DNA of 64,000 bases, taken from positions 1 to 64,000 of the forward strand of contig JBJEOH010000061.1 of the NCBI GenBank assembly GCA_051880615.1, written 5' to 3'. Position 1 is the stretch's first letter. Every line of letters begins with the position of its first letter. The notes beneath the pieces were generated by a model. The model was given only the letters and a program-made list of their open reading frames with translations. It did no database searches and had not been told where the DNA came from. The translations under genes and the position numbers were made by a program. Below are positions 8,399 through 17,676 of this stretch, piece by piece. This DNA is from UBA7067 sp051880615 (GTDB lineage Bacteria > Bacillota > Clostridia > Oscillospirales > Acutalibacteraceae).

Positions 8399-11300
8399 AT
8401 GGCAAAGTTAAAAAAATTGTCAGCAATTATAGTAGCATTGGTCATTATGTTAAGTGTTGCTAGTGTTCAAGCATTTGCGGCGACGACTACACAGGATGGA
8501 CTTGAGGTTTCACTTACTACTGACAAAGAAGAGTACAGCAAGAATGATCAAATTGTTGCAACTCTTTCAGTAAAAAATACCAATGATACTTCAGTCACAA
8601 ATGTTTCATTGGAAAACTTTATTCCTAATGGGTACAAGCTTGCGGATAAAATGCAGGCAATCAAACAACTTGAAACATTAAACAGCGGAGAAACTGCAAC
8701 ATTTGCAGTTACATATGTTCCAGTTGTAGAAAGAGATAAAGATGAAACAAAAGCAACTGATAATTCTAGCGAAAATACTCAAATTAATAGTGATGGTAAA
8801 CCTTTGTTCACCGGTGAAAACATTGGCATGATTGTTTTATCAGCTGTTTTATTGATTGGATCAACTATATTTATTATTGTGGCTATAAAAAAGAAAAAGA
8901 GTAAGCAGTTGTTATCGTTCATTCTTTGTGCAGCAGTAGCGGGCGCAGCCTTACCTACATTGAGCCTTAACGCTAATGCGGCTGAAACTGATACTAATGC
9001 AATGACTATTGAAATTAATAAAAATGCTAAGGTAGAAAATGAGGAGATTGTTTTAACCGCAAAGGTGATTTATACTATTAATTGCGTTGAGGCAACAAAC
9101 CTAATAACAATTGACACTAGTAACTTTAGCAAAAACGACAGCACAGATTATTATTTCTTAGATAAAAAGATTGATGTGATTTCAGGAACATTAGATGAAT
9201 CATTGCTTGATGCAGATGCATTTAAACTGACAATAACCAATGTTCTTGGTGACACCATTGTTGAAAAGAATATATCAATTAATAAAAACTGGAATGTAAG
9301 CGGAATAGGATTTATGTTAGGAGTAAATACCGTTACTGTTTCTGCAACAAAAAACGCAAAAAAATATGTGTATGAGATTGTTGTCTACAATAAATCAGCT
9401 GAAAATGTGAATGATAATTTGATGATTGATTTATCTGATACAGACGGTGATAAGCTTTTGAATTATATTGAAGAGAAAATTGGAACCGATATTGAAGACG
9501 CAGACACAGATTCTGATGGTCTTTCTGATTTTGTTGAGGTTATGATGACTTATACCGATCCCCTAAAGAAAGACAGCAATGACAATGGTATTTCCGATTT
9601 TGATGAGGATAGCGATCAAGACGGACTTACCAATGGGCAGGAGATCAAAATTGGATCTAACCCCGGCTTGGCAGATTCTGATGCAGATCTGTTAGAGGAC
9701 GGCGAAGAAGTAAACAAATATAAAACAGACCCGAATAACGATGATACTGATGGTGACGGCGGAAAGGACGGATGGGAAATTGAATATGGATTTGATCCAA
9801 TTACTTTCGACAGCTCATTCACTGTGACAGAGGGCAACTCAGAGGTTTCAAAAGTGGATCCGGTTAATGCTGTAGTTGATGTTACAATAGACGGTGAACA
9901 GCTTGGAACGGTTAAGGTCAATAAGGTAAATGTCACTGATAATCCTATGCTTTCACCGTCAATAGCTGGTTATCTTGGCAAAGCTGTTGAGTTAACGGTG
10001 GATGGTGAGATTCAATCAGCAACTCTGAAAATGTATTATGATACATCGCTTGGTACGCTTGGGGAGGAGTTTCAGCCAAGAATATATTATTATAACGAAC
10101 AGACCGGCGGACTGGAGGAATTAACAAATCAAATTATAGAGAATGGCTGTGTTGAAGCCCAATTGTCTCATTTTTCTTCTTATATTCTGCTGAATAAGGT
10201 TGAACTCGAAAAGGTTTGGAACACAGAGATTAAGGATCCTATTTTAGCAGAAGAGGGTAGAGAAACTACTATTGATGTTGCATTTGTATGTGATACATCA
10301 GGCAGTATGCGATGGGATAGCAGGATTTCAACAGCCCGTTCTGCAATTAATGAGTTCATAGATGCATTAGAAGAAAAGGATAGGGGTGCTTTAGTCGATT
10401 TTGATGATGATTCCAAGGTGTTAAGCGATTTCACATCAGACAAGGAATATCTTAAGTCTCTGGTTTCACAGTTAGATGCAGAAGGATATACGGCAATTTA
10501 TAAGGGATTTAATGATGCAATAGGCTTGTTTAGTAATCCCGATAATACATACGGGTATAAAATGGTCATTATTTTAACTGATGGTGTGGACGAACCTGAA
10601 ACAACCTATGATTATTACTATGAACCTCTAGTTCAACAGGCAATTGATAATGAAATAGTTGTATATACTATTGGAGTTGGAAATAGCGTAGATAAATCAA
10701 TACTTAAACAAATCGCTGAAAAAACAGGCGGAAAGTATTATTATGCATCGACCGCATATGACATAACGGAGAGTTTTGCTGAAATAAGAGGTGAATCGGT
10801 AGACCTTGTGACAGACAGCAATGATGATGGAATACCTGATTATTATAATGATTTGATTAAGAATGGAGAACTGGTGTTAACCAATGGATCTACAGAGTTT
10901 TCAGGCATAGACTTTAACTATGATGAAAATGGTAATCTATCTAATGATTATGATGGCGATGGACTTATTAATGGTAAGGAATTAATTATTCAAAAGGACG
11001 CATACGGCAGAGTTACAATAAAAATGAACTCGGATCCAACACTTATTCATAGTGATTCAGACTTATTCACTGATAATGAGGAATATGGTGTCAGTGACCC
11101 TCTCAGATATGATTATGATGCAGATGCTGTAGATGGTCTTATGGATGATTCAGGTTATTACGCCGAAAATATGACAAGTCTTTATGATGACAGTTTCCTA
11201 TTCCAGCTTGATTCTGCCTTTTTGTCAACTATTAATGGATTATGGAATACAGGAGAACTATACCGAGATATTATGATCGACTATTTTTCATCATATGAAG

Positions 11301-12313
11301 ATAATTCCTCGTTGGAAGAATTAGAAAGAGTGGGTTTAGTTAATAATTTAGTAGACAATTTGTTTGATGGCGCAGAAAAGGTTAAGGCAGTTGTTGATAC
11401 AGCCTATTATATTGATGAATTTGATAATAATATTAAAAATTTCATTGATGTTATCAGAGGAGCAAAGAAAACCACAGAAATAAAACTTGCTATAGAGAAA
11501 GAATTTATTTCGATTATGCAAAAAATGGAAATCATTTGTCCGGGCGCAGGAACGATGCATATTGATAGCTTTGAATTCTCATCATACACAAAGATTACTA
11601 TTGAAAAGCATAGCAAATTAACGCCTTTACAAAATGACAAATTAAAAGGCGCAGATATTGTTTTTAATGTGATTGATGCCGGAATTGATGTTGTTGATAC
11701 AATAACATCCTTAAACAAAGTGATGATAAATAACAAGGCGTTTGAAAATAATCTAGACATTTTGCACGAATTCGAAGAAAATGGTTACAGACAAAATATC
11801 AGAGATCAAGCGCATAAGATAATAGCATTGGAAGCGGAAGAGTTTGGTAATATATATGCCTCTGAAGTAGGAGCTGATTTTGCCGAGGGTGCCGTGAACA
11901 TTTTAATTACCATAGCCTCAAAAAATCCCTATGTTTCGGCAATTGTTTTTGCAAGAGATAGCATAGCTTTTGTTACTGGTATCAAGGAGGATTTAAAACA
12001 AGAGTATGAGGTTTTAGCATATACATCGATGGCTTATGGATTAAAGAATCTAATCGGTAATTGCAGTTATCGGAGCGGAGATTACTATTATGCTTATGAT
12101 GATTGCGATGACGATTTGAGGCGCTATCTCAAGCATCTTGCACAGATTCGAATTTGCGGAGAAACGAAGTACTGCGAGTGGCAAAAGAATGAAGGATGGT
12201 TTGGCTCAAAGGATAATAGTAAAGCTGAGAATGCAACAAAAATAACTAAAGATTACGCAAAATACTATGCTTCATTGTTGAATATTTCACTTCATTCCGA
12301 CCTGGTGAAATAA
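8399..12313 (+). CDS. Giant secreted VWA protein with calcium-binding acidic repeats
   Basis: The 1304-residue surface protein has a signal peptide (1-28), a CARDB/DUF11-like beta domain (about 35-115), an LFTGE-helix-KKKKSK segment (about 136-170) like a cell-wall sorting signal, then a second signal-like segment ending in NANA-AE (about 173-193). Acidic DxDxDG repeats of the thrombospondin type 3 kind occupy about 345-465. A VWA domain (about 620-795) has an intact MIDAS: DTSGS, the Thr of GYTAIY, and LTDGVDE. More acidic repeats lie at about 800-925, followed by a helical C-terminal region of unknown type. VWA domains bind ligands or partners through a metal ion. The coding region is more AT-rich than its neighbours. 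A role in adhesion is inferred. Confidence 0.8.
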   Translation: MAKLKKLSAIIVALVIMLSVASVQAFAATTTQDGLEVSLTTDKEEYSKNDQIVATLSVKNTNDTSVTNVSLENFIPNGYKLADKMQAIKQLETLNSGETATFAVTYVPVVERDKDETKATDNSSENTQINSDGKPLFTGENIGMIVLSAVLLIGSTIFIIVAIKKKKSKQLLSFILCAAVAGAALPTLSLNANAAETDTNAMTIEINKNAKVENEEIVLTAKVIYTINCVEATNLITIDTSNFSKNDSTDYYFLDKKIDVISGTLDESLLDADAFKLTITNVLGDTIVEKNISINKNWNVSGIGFMLGVNTVTVSATKNAKKYVYEIVVYNKSAENVNDNLMIDLSDTDGDKLLNYIEEKIGTDIEDADTDSDGLSDFVEVMMTYTDPLKKDSNDNGISDFDEDSDQDGLTNGQEIKIGSNPGLADSDADLLEDGEEVNKYKTDPNNDDTDGDGGKDGWEIEYGFDPITFDSSFTVTEGNSEVSKVDPVNAVVDVTIDGEQLGTVKVNKVNVTDNPMLSPSIAGYLGKAVELTVDGEIQSATLKMYYDTSLGTLGEEFQPRIYYYNEQTGGLEELTNQIIENGCVEAQLSHFSSYILLNKVELEKVWNTEIKDPILAEEGRETTIDVAFVCDTSGSMRWDSRISTARSAINEFIDALEEKDRGALVDFDDDSKVLSDFTSDKEYLKSLVSQLDAEGYTAIYKGFNDAIGLFSNPDNTYGYKMVIILTDGVDEPETTYDYYYEPLVQQAIDNEIVVYTIGVGNSVDKSILKQIAEKTGGKYYYASTAYDITESFAEIRGESVDLVTDSNDDGIPDYYNDLIKNGELVLTNGSTEFSGIDFNYDENGNLSNDYDGDGLINGKELIIQKDAYGRVTIKMNSDPTLIHSDSDLFTDNEEYGVSDPLRYDYDADAVDGLMDDSGYYAENMTSLYDDSFLFQLDSAFLSTINGLWNTGELYRDIMIDYFSSYEDNSSLEELERVGLVNNLVDNLFDGAEKVKAVVDTAYYIDEFDNNIKNFIDVIRGAKKTTEIKLAIEKEFISIMQKMEIICPGAGTMHIDSFEFSSYTKITIEKHSKLTPLQNDKLKGADIVFNVIDAGIDVVDTITSLNKVMINNKAFENNLDILHEFEENGYRQNIRDQAHKIIALEAEEFGNIYASEVGADFAEGAVNILITIASKNPYVSAIVFARDSIAFVTGIKEDLKQEYEVLAYTSMAYGLKNLIGNCSYRSGDYYYAYDDCDDDLRRYLKHLAQIRICGETKYCEWQKNEGWFGSKDNSKAENATKITKDYAKYYASLLNISLHSDLVK

Positions 12314-12364
12314 TTATACGATTATGTTGAATTATTAAGTTGTTGTTTTGACGCTTATTAAAGA

Positions 12365-12410
12365 AATGCCAATTCAAACAGATTTTACTTCAGTTTGAAT
12401 TGGCATTATT
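12365..12410. terminator. Bidirectional terminator between the VWA gene and spoIIE
   Basis: A 15-bp perfect inverted repeat (12365-12379 with 12393-12407; core GCCAATTCAAAC) lies between the two convergent stop codons. Confidence 0.75.
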
Positions 12411-14746
12411 CATTCCTCTCCGTTCTCGATAAGCCTCATTGCAATAACCGTTATATCGTCGTCGTAGCCGTCAGTTCTGCGTGAACGAGCCTCCTCAATA
12501 ACGCTCTTTGCAAAGTCCTGTGACGACTCCTTGTCCCAGCTTTCAACCATACTTTCAAGCCAGCTGTCGCCGGTTGCGACTGCTCCGTCCGAGAGCATAA
12601 CAACACGGTCGTCTGGGTTTAAGTTAAGTCGCTCGTGCGAAAATTTAATATCAGTAAGTATTCCGGCAGGCAGTGAGGTGCTGTTGTATCTCACTGCCTT
12701 GCCGTTTTTCTTTACAAATGTAAGCGGTGCACCTGCTTTGAGCAACTCGCAGTCGCCTGTGAACAAATCGATTGAAGTAATGTCGAGGGTTGCAAGCGAC
12801 TCATCACCTGACTTCACCATAAGAGCCGAGTTTACAACGCTTAAGGCGCAGTCATAGCCAAGTCCTGCCTTTATAAGCTTGCTCATAATGCTCTCAGCCA
12901 TACTGCCGTCAACGGCAGCTCGTCCGCCTGTGCCCATACCGTCGCTGATAACAGCTACAAGCCTGCCCATACCGTCGCTGAAGTAGTTGAAGCTGTCGCC
13001 GCACAGTGCGCCGTTGTTGCTGATGTGCTGGCAGCTGCCGATTTCGATGTCGTAGCTTGCTCTCTCACTCATTTGTATTTTACAGCGGTTCGGAGCAAGG
13101 CTTATGCAGGGCGCGTCAAACCGTCTGCCGCACGCCTTTGAAACTGCCTTTGAAAGAATAGCGTTTTTGATGTTGTTGCTGTGAAAATCAACTGCCTCAA
13201 TCTCAACCGACATTCTCCCGAGGCGGTCAATGCGGCAGCTTACATCAATCGGCGAAATTCCTGCCTCCTTGAGCGCACTGCTCACACGCTCGCCGCAGGC
13301 TGTGTCAAAGCGTTCAAAGTTCTTGAATTCCTCTGCCATCTCGCCGAGTATCTCCGAAAGCCCCGAAAACTGCCCTGCTACTACTGCTCTGACTTCGCCG
13401 ACTCTGCGTTCAGCCGACAGATAAGCAAGGTAAGCCTCGTAATTCTTGTTGATGCTCTGCGCCATCTCGCGCGACTTGCAGCACTTTTTTGCGAAGCGAA
13501 CCGAAAAGTCCTTTTCTGTAATTTTGCCGTTTTTCTTAAGCGCAGGGGTGAGGCTCTGAAAATCGTTCAGAGTACTCTGCTTTTGCTTTTCCCAGCAAAA
13601 CACACGAAGTCCGCAGTTCATACAGATCTCCTCGGCGGAGTTTGAATAAACATGCGACGGGTCGGCGGAAAAGAGCTTTTTCATTTTCTCGGCTACTGTG
13701 TCAACGGCGGAGGAAACATCGCACAAAGCCTGCGCCGCAAAATCAAGGCGCATTATCACGCTGCGGCGAAGTCCCTCGCTGTGGGTTTTGTCAATCGGCG
13801 GCGCAAATACCGCGGAAATGCGGTTTCCTAAATCCTTCGGCAGCAGCAGAAAAATCGCACCTGCGATTGCGGTTTCGTAAATTGAGCTTAGTACTATCGT
13901 CATATCGCCCGACTGGAAGGTCATAACTGTGTTGCAGGCAAGAAATGCGAGTAAGCAGCCTATCTTACCTGTCGGCGCAAAAAGCCCTGCAAGCAAGCCG
14001 CCGAAGGCATACGCTCCACCCAGAAAGCTGAAAGCGCTGTCGGACAGGCTGAACACAACGCCCGTTGACACGCCCGAAATACAGCCGCCTGCAACCGCGC
14101 CGTATTTGGCGCACAAAAGCACAGCGCATACAGCGATAATGCGTCCAAGTGAAATTCCTGCAACCTGAATTGTCGAGCAGGATAACAGGAGTATGCAGCC
14201 TGTCATTACAATGCAGGCTATCTCCTGCTGATTGAGCGATGCAAGACCGCGTGTGCAGGAGGAAAGCGCAATAGTCCTGCTGAAAAAGTATGCGCCGACA
14301 GCGGCAAGAACAGCCTCGATTACGCACATTATCACAAGTGTTAGCTGAAAATTCCCGACAGCCGCAAGCACAAGCCCTGTTCCGAGCATAGGCACGAATG
14401 CGACAATAGGCGCAAACAGCCGCATAGAGTTGAGCTTTTTGATGTCGCTGAGCGTCCAGCGAATTGCACCTATTGCAAGCACAGTTGCAACATAGCGGAA
14501 GCTGCCGCTCGGTGTCATTGTTATGTAGCCGAGTATCGTGCCGCTCGTGACAGATATAAGGCATCCGGGCGGAACAGCCGCAACAAGAGAAGCGCCGAAC
14601 GGCGCATAGCTGCCGAACACCGCGCCTGCCGAAACTATAAAGCCCGAGATGAAGTACACAATCTGTGTTATTACGGCTCGTACTCCTTTTGTTCTTGTTT
14701 TTGCTATGATAAAATCGCCTGCTGTGGCGGTCCTTTGAATTCTCAT
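12410..14746 (-). CDS. spoIIE: Stage II sporulation protein E (PP2C phosphatase)
   Basis: The 778-residue protein dephosphorylates SpoIIAA to activate sigma-F in the forespore and acts at the polar septum. About ten membrane helices fill the N-terminal 300 residues, a cytoplasmic linker follows, and the C-terminal PP2C domain (about 560-770) has the metal-binding motifs VISDGMGTG and VMLSDGA plus CGDSF. The length is close to the Bacillus protein (about 830). GGAGGA lies 7 bp before the ATG. Its presence indicates an endospore-forming lineage. Confidence 0.93.
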   Translation of the reverse strand: MRIQRTATAGDFIIAKTRTKGVRAVITQIVYFISGFIVSAGAVFGSYAPFGASLVAAVPPGCLISVTSGTILGYITMTPSGSFRYVATVLAIGAIRWTLSDIKKLNSMRLFAPIVAFVPMLGTGLVLAAVGNFQLTLVIMCVIEAVLAAVGAYFFSRTIALSSCTRGLASLNQQEIACIVMTGCILLLSCSTIQVAGISLGRIIAVCAVLLCAKYGAVAGGCISGVSTGVVFSLSDSAFSFLGGAYAFGGLLAGLFAPTGKIGCLLAFLACNTVMTFQSGDMTIVLSSIYETAIAGAIFLLLPKDLGNRISAVFAPPIDKTHSEGLRRSVIMRLDFAAQALCDVSSAVDTVAEKMKKLFSADPSHVYSNSAEEICMNCGLRVFCWEKQKQSTLNDFQSLTPALKKNGKITEKDFSVRFAKKCCKSREMAQSINKNYEAYLAYLSAERRVGEVRAVVAGQFSGLSEILGEMAEEFKNFERFDTACGERVSSALKEAGISPIDVSCRIDRLGRMSVEIEAVDFHSNNIKNAILSKAVSKACGRRFDAPCISLAPNRCKIQMSERASYDIEIGSCQHISNNGALCGDSFNYFSDGMGRLVAVISDGMGTGGRAAVDGSMAESIMSKLIKAGLGYDCALSVVNSALMVKSGDESLATLDITSIDLFTGDCELLKAGAPLTFVKKNGKAVRYNSTSLPAGILTDIKFSHERLNLNPDDRVVMLSDGAVATGDSWLESMVESWDKESSQDFAKSVIEEARSRRTDGYDDDITVIAMRLIENGEE

Positions 14747-14853
14747 TTTTCTTCCTCCGTTTTCAAATTCTTACTGATTATATCCCTTTTGTACGGCGGA
14801 TTTTGTCAAAGCGTAGGAGTGCCGAAGCAGTTTATTATTATGGAATGTTTTTC

Positions 14854-14882
14854 TTGACGGACTGTAATACCTGTATTATAAT
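14854..14882 (+). promoter_or_regulatory. Promoter of the Big_2-repeat gene
   Basis: TTGACG (14854-14859), a 17-bp spacer and TATAAT (14877-14882) lie 54 bp upstream of the ATG at 14936, which also has AGGAGG. Confidence 0.7.
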
Positions 14883-14935
14883 TTGGATAATATACAAAAA
14901 ATTATCAGTTAGTTAAAACAAAAGGAGGCTGTATT

Positions 14936-16319
14936 ATGAATACGAAAATGAAAAAGCTCACTTCTCTCCTGCTTTCCGTAGGCTTGGCTGTGAGCGTGTT
15001 TGCTTCGCTGACTGTTTCCGCAAATGCCCTTTCTTCGTCTGATGTGATTATATCCGGCGTTCAGGAGGAGTCTGAAACCCAGCCGAATGAAACCGAAACA
15101 ATCACGGAGCCGACAACCGATGAGCCGACAACAGCTCCTGCTTCGGCAAGCGAAATATCGCTGAATAAAAAAGCCGTTACATTGGGAGTCGGTGAAGAAT
15201 ATGCTTTGAAGGCTTTGGTTTTGCCGGATAACGCACAAGCGGCTCTGAGCTGGAGCAGCGGCAATACAAAAGCGGCTGTTGTTGACAGAAATGGCAGAAT
15301 AAAGGCAAAGGCAGTTGGAACGGTTGTTATAACAGTAAAGACCGATAACGGCTTAAGTGCAAGCTGTACTGTTACCGTTAAAAAAGCACCGACAAAGCTT
15401 AGTCTTAACAAAACCTCAATAACTCNNNNNNNNNNNNNNNNNNNNNNNNNNNNNNNNNNNNNNNNNNNNNNNNNNNNNNNNNNNNNNNNNNNNNNNNNNN
15501 NNNNNNNNNNNNNNNNNNNNNNNNNAAAGCTATGACCTCAACAGCAAGCTTCCGAGCGGAGAGGCTTCCTACAGCGTTGTATACACAAGCAATAATTCAA
15601 GCGTTGCAAGCGTAAAAAGCTCAGGCGGTCTTGTGACTGCGAATAGGGTTGGCACAGCCGTAATCACCGCAACGGCATATAACGGAGTAAAGGTGAATTG
15701 CACAGTTACCGTTAAAAAAGCACCGACAAAGCTTAGTCTTAACAAAACCTCAATAACTCTCGGCGTAGGAGAAAGCTATGACCTCAACAGCAAGCTTCCG
15801 AGCGGAGAGGCTTCCTACAGCGTTGTTTATACAAGCAATAATTCAAGCGTTGCAAGCGTGAAAAGCTCGGGAGGTCTTGTGACGGCTAAAAAAGCAGGTA
15901 CGGCGACAATCACCGCAACAACCTACAACGGAAAAAAAGTGAGCTGTACGGTGTGTGTTATAAACGGAGACAGAGAATATTTCACTTATACGCCTGACAG
16001 TTATACAAGTATTGATTTCTCTATTGTAATACCGGACGGCTGCTTGTACTACTTAGGTAACAGCGGAATTGGCTTTGTTGAGGAATATAACTATAATAAC
16101 GGTTGGTATGGCAACTTGGGTGCATTGTTAATAGAAAAAAATAAGGATCCGGATTATTATCCGAACTATACGCATCTTGGCAGAAAAAACAGCTATGATT
16201 TCGGCTATGTACAAGTCACGGGCGTTGAGTGCAATTATGAGGACAAATATGCTATGCAAAAATGGAGTAATGCAAGGGAGAATATGCGGACAGCACTTTC
16301 AACATTCAGGTTTGAGTAA
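14936..16319 (+). CDS. Secreted protein with Ig-like Big_2 repeats (interrupted by an assembly gap)
   Basis: The protein has a signal peptide (about 1-28, ending near ANA), a Thr/Glu/Pro-rich stretch, and bacterial Ig-like Big_2 repeats with LNKxxxTLGVGE and GTxxITxxT.NG...CTVTV motifs. A C-terminal domain of about 110 residues follows, with no family I recognise. The repeat after the gap is in another apparent frame only because the 100 Ns are a placeholder. The flanks match an internal 246-bp (82-codon) repeat, and the copy at 15705 shows that 12 nt are missing. With 12 nt the gene is one frame of 431 codons. More whole repeats may be missing. Confidence 0.8.
15426..15525. other. Assembly gap (100 Ns) inside a tandem repeat
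   Basis: Exactly 100 Ns, the usual placeholder for a gap of unknown size. The left edge ends ATAACTC and the right edge begins AAAGCTATG. In the next repeat copy (15705-15780) these are joined by 12 nt, TCGGCGTAGGAG. The gap therefore holds 12 nt plus zero or more whole 246-bp units. Confidence 0.95.
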
Positions 16320-16381
16320 TATTCAGCAGACGGTATTGACGGGTCGTAATTCAAGCGGATAAATAATAATCGTTTAAGCGG

Positions 16382-16416
16382 CAGGCACTTCGCTTTGGGG
16401 TGCCTGTTTCGTCTTT
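16382..16416 (+). terminator. Terminator after the Big_2-repeat gene
   Basis: CAGGCAC (16382-16388) pairs with GTGCCTG (16400-16406), followed by TTTCGTCTTTT. Confidence 0.75.
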
Positions 16417-16433
16417 TAAAATTTTAAAAATGG

Positions 16434-16487
16434 CAAACGAGAATACGAGAGAATAAAAGAGTAAAAACGAGAAAACGAGAGATATTA
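16434..16487. repeat. Short GA-rich repeat (ACGAGA units)
   Basis: AACGAGAAT, ACGAGAGAAT, AACGAGAAA and ACGAGAGAT occur close together between the terminator and the rplM promoter. This looks like a minor low-complexity array similar in character to the one at 3912. Confidence 0.55.
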
Positions 16488-16518
16488 GCTGTGAGTGTTA
16501 AATTTTTTCAAAAAAGTG

Positions 16519-16547
16519 TTGACTTGACCTTTTTGTTGTGATATTAT
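16519..16547 (+). promoter_or_regulatory. Promoter of the rplM-rpsI operon
   Basis: TTGACT (16519-16524), a 17-bp spacer and TATTAT (16542-16547). The leader of about 70 nt carries a small TCGGG-CTTT-CCCGA hairpin upstream of AGGAGG. Firmicutes often have an L13 autoregulatory leader here; this hairpin is a candidate for it, but I cannot confirm the known motif. Confidence 0.7.
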
Positions 16548-16623
16548 CTATCTTGCGACTTTAAGAGTTAAAAAAACTATATCGGGCTTTCCCGAATAAG
16601 AACTAAGTCAGGAGGAAAAAAGC

Positions 16624-17052
16624 ATGTCTACATTTATGGAAAAAAAGCAGAATGTTGAGCGCAAGTGGTATGTTATTGATGCCGCAGGCAAGCCGCTCGG
16701 CCGTGTTGCGGCTCAGGCAGCTGTATTGCTCAGAGGCAAGCACAAGCCAACATTCACACCGCATGTTGACTGCGGCGACCATGTTATCATCATCAACTGC
16801 GCAGATGCAGTATTGACAGGCAAAAAGCTCAATCAGAAGTATTACTACCGTCACACAGGTTATATCGGCCACCTCAAGGCTACAAGATATGACACGTTGA
16901 TGGCAGCTAACCCGACAAAGGCAATGGAGCTTGCCGTTAAGGGTATGGTTCCGTCTAACACAATCGGCAGAGCAGCAATGACAAGACTCAAGCTTTATGC
17001 TGGTGCACAGCATAAGCACGAGGCTCAGAAGCCCGAAGAGTGGACAAAATAA
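16624..17052 (+). CDS. rplM: 50S ribosomal protein L13
   Basis: The 142-residue protein has the normal L13 length and features: KWYVIDAAGKPLGRVA at the start, GDHVIIINC, KKLNQKYYYRHTGYIG, and the C-terminal LKLYAGAQHKHEAQKPE. It is an early-assembly protein of the large subunit. The AGGAGG site is 7 bp before the ATG. It is co-transcribed with rpsI, 17 bp downstream, the usual arrangement in bacteria. Confidence 0.97.
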   Translation: MSTFMEKKQNVERKWYVIDAAGKPLGRVAAQAAVLLRGKHKPTFTPHVDCGDHVIIINCADAVLTGKKLNQKYYYRHTGYIGHLKATRYDTLMAANPTKAMELAVKGMVPSNTIGRAAMTRLKLYAGAQHKHEAQKPEEWTK

Positions 17053-17069
17053 GGAAGGAGGCATTTTAA

Positions 17070-17471
17070 ATGTACGAATCAGCACCGTTCTTTTACGGAA
17101 CAGGAAGAAGAAAAAGCTCAGTAGCCAGAGTAAGACTTTACAAGGGTACAGGCAAAATCACAATTAACGACAGAGATATTGACGATTATTTCGGTCTTGA
17201 AACTCTTAAGCTTATCGTTCGTCAGCCTCTTGCCTTGACAAAGACAACAGAGCAGTTCGACATAGTTTGCAGAGTTGCAGGCGGCGGCGTTACAGGTCAG
17301 GCTGGCGCAATCCGTCACGGCATTTCAAGAGCATTGCTTCAGTACGACAGCGAGGCTCTCCGTCCGGCGCTTAAGAAGGCTGGCTTCTTAACCCGTGACC
17401 CGAGAATGAAAGAGCGTAAGAAATACGGTCTCAAAGCAGCCCGTCGCGCACCGCAGTTCTCAAAGAGATAA
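17070..17471 (+). CDS. rpsI: 30S ribosomal protein S9
   Basis: The 133-residue protein has S9 hallmarks: GTGRRKSSVARV, GGGVTGQAGAIRHGI, and the basic tail KKYGLKAARRAPQFSKR whose last Arg contacts P-site tRNA. AAGGAGG precedes the ATG. The final codons (FSKR-stop) form the left attachment site of the mobile element. The insertion leaves the coding sequence intact and pushes the gene's likely terminator about 14 kb downstream. Confidence 0.97.
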   Translation: MYESAPFFYGTGRRKSSVARVRLYKGTGKITINDRDIDDYFGLETLKLIVRQPLALTKTTEQFDIVCRVAGGGVTGQAGAIRHGISRALLQYDSEALRPALKKAGFLTRDPRMKERKKYGLKAARRAPQFSKR

Positions 17472-17474
17472 TTT
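17457..17474 (+). repeat. attL: 18-bp core repeat at the 3' end of rpsI
   Basis: TTCTCAAAGAGATAATTT is repeated exactly, in the same orientation, at 31461-31478. The first 15 bases are the last codons and stop of rpsI. It marks the left edge of the element carrying the integrase at 23072-24121. Confidence 0.88.
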
Positions 17475-17559
17475 CAGTCCTTGGGCGATTATCAAAAGTA
17501 CAGTGTTTATGCGGTTTTTATCGTTTTGGATTTGCTTGAAATACGGTGAATTTCAGACG

Positions 17560-17591
17560 GTAACTAACACGTAACTAACAGGTAACTAACA
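17560..17591 (+). repeat. Left integrase arm-site repeats (three GTAACTAACA copies)
   Basis: GTAACTAACA occurs at 17560, 17571 and 17582 with an 11-bp period. Two copies in the same orientation and period occur near the right end (31393, 31404). Short phased repeats inside both ends are typical arm-binding sites of tyrosine integrases. Confidence 0.7.
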
Positions 17592-17676
17592 AGTTTTAAG
17601 GCATTCATCGTATCGGTGGATGTCTTATTTTATAATAATGCTAGTTTTATATGATAATTTGAAAGGAGTTGACAGT

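Noticed and set aside
13965..14564. 199-codon minus-strand frame inside spoIIE in another phase
   Set aside because: Its product is Cys/Arg/Asn-rich and resembles no protein; spoIIE motifs run through the same DNA in the other frame.
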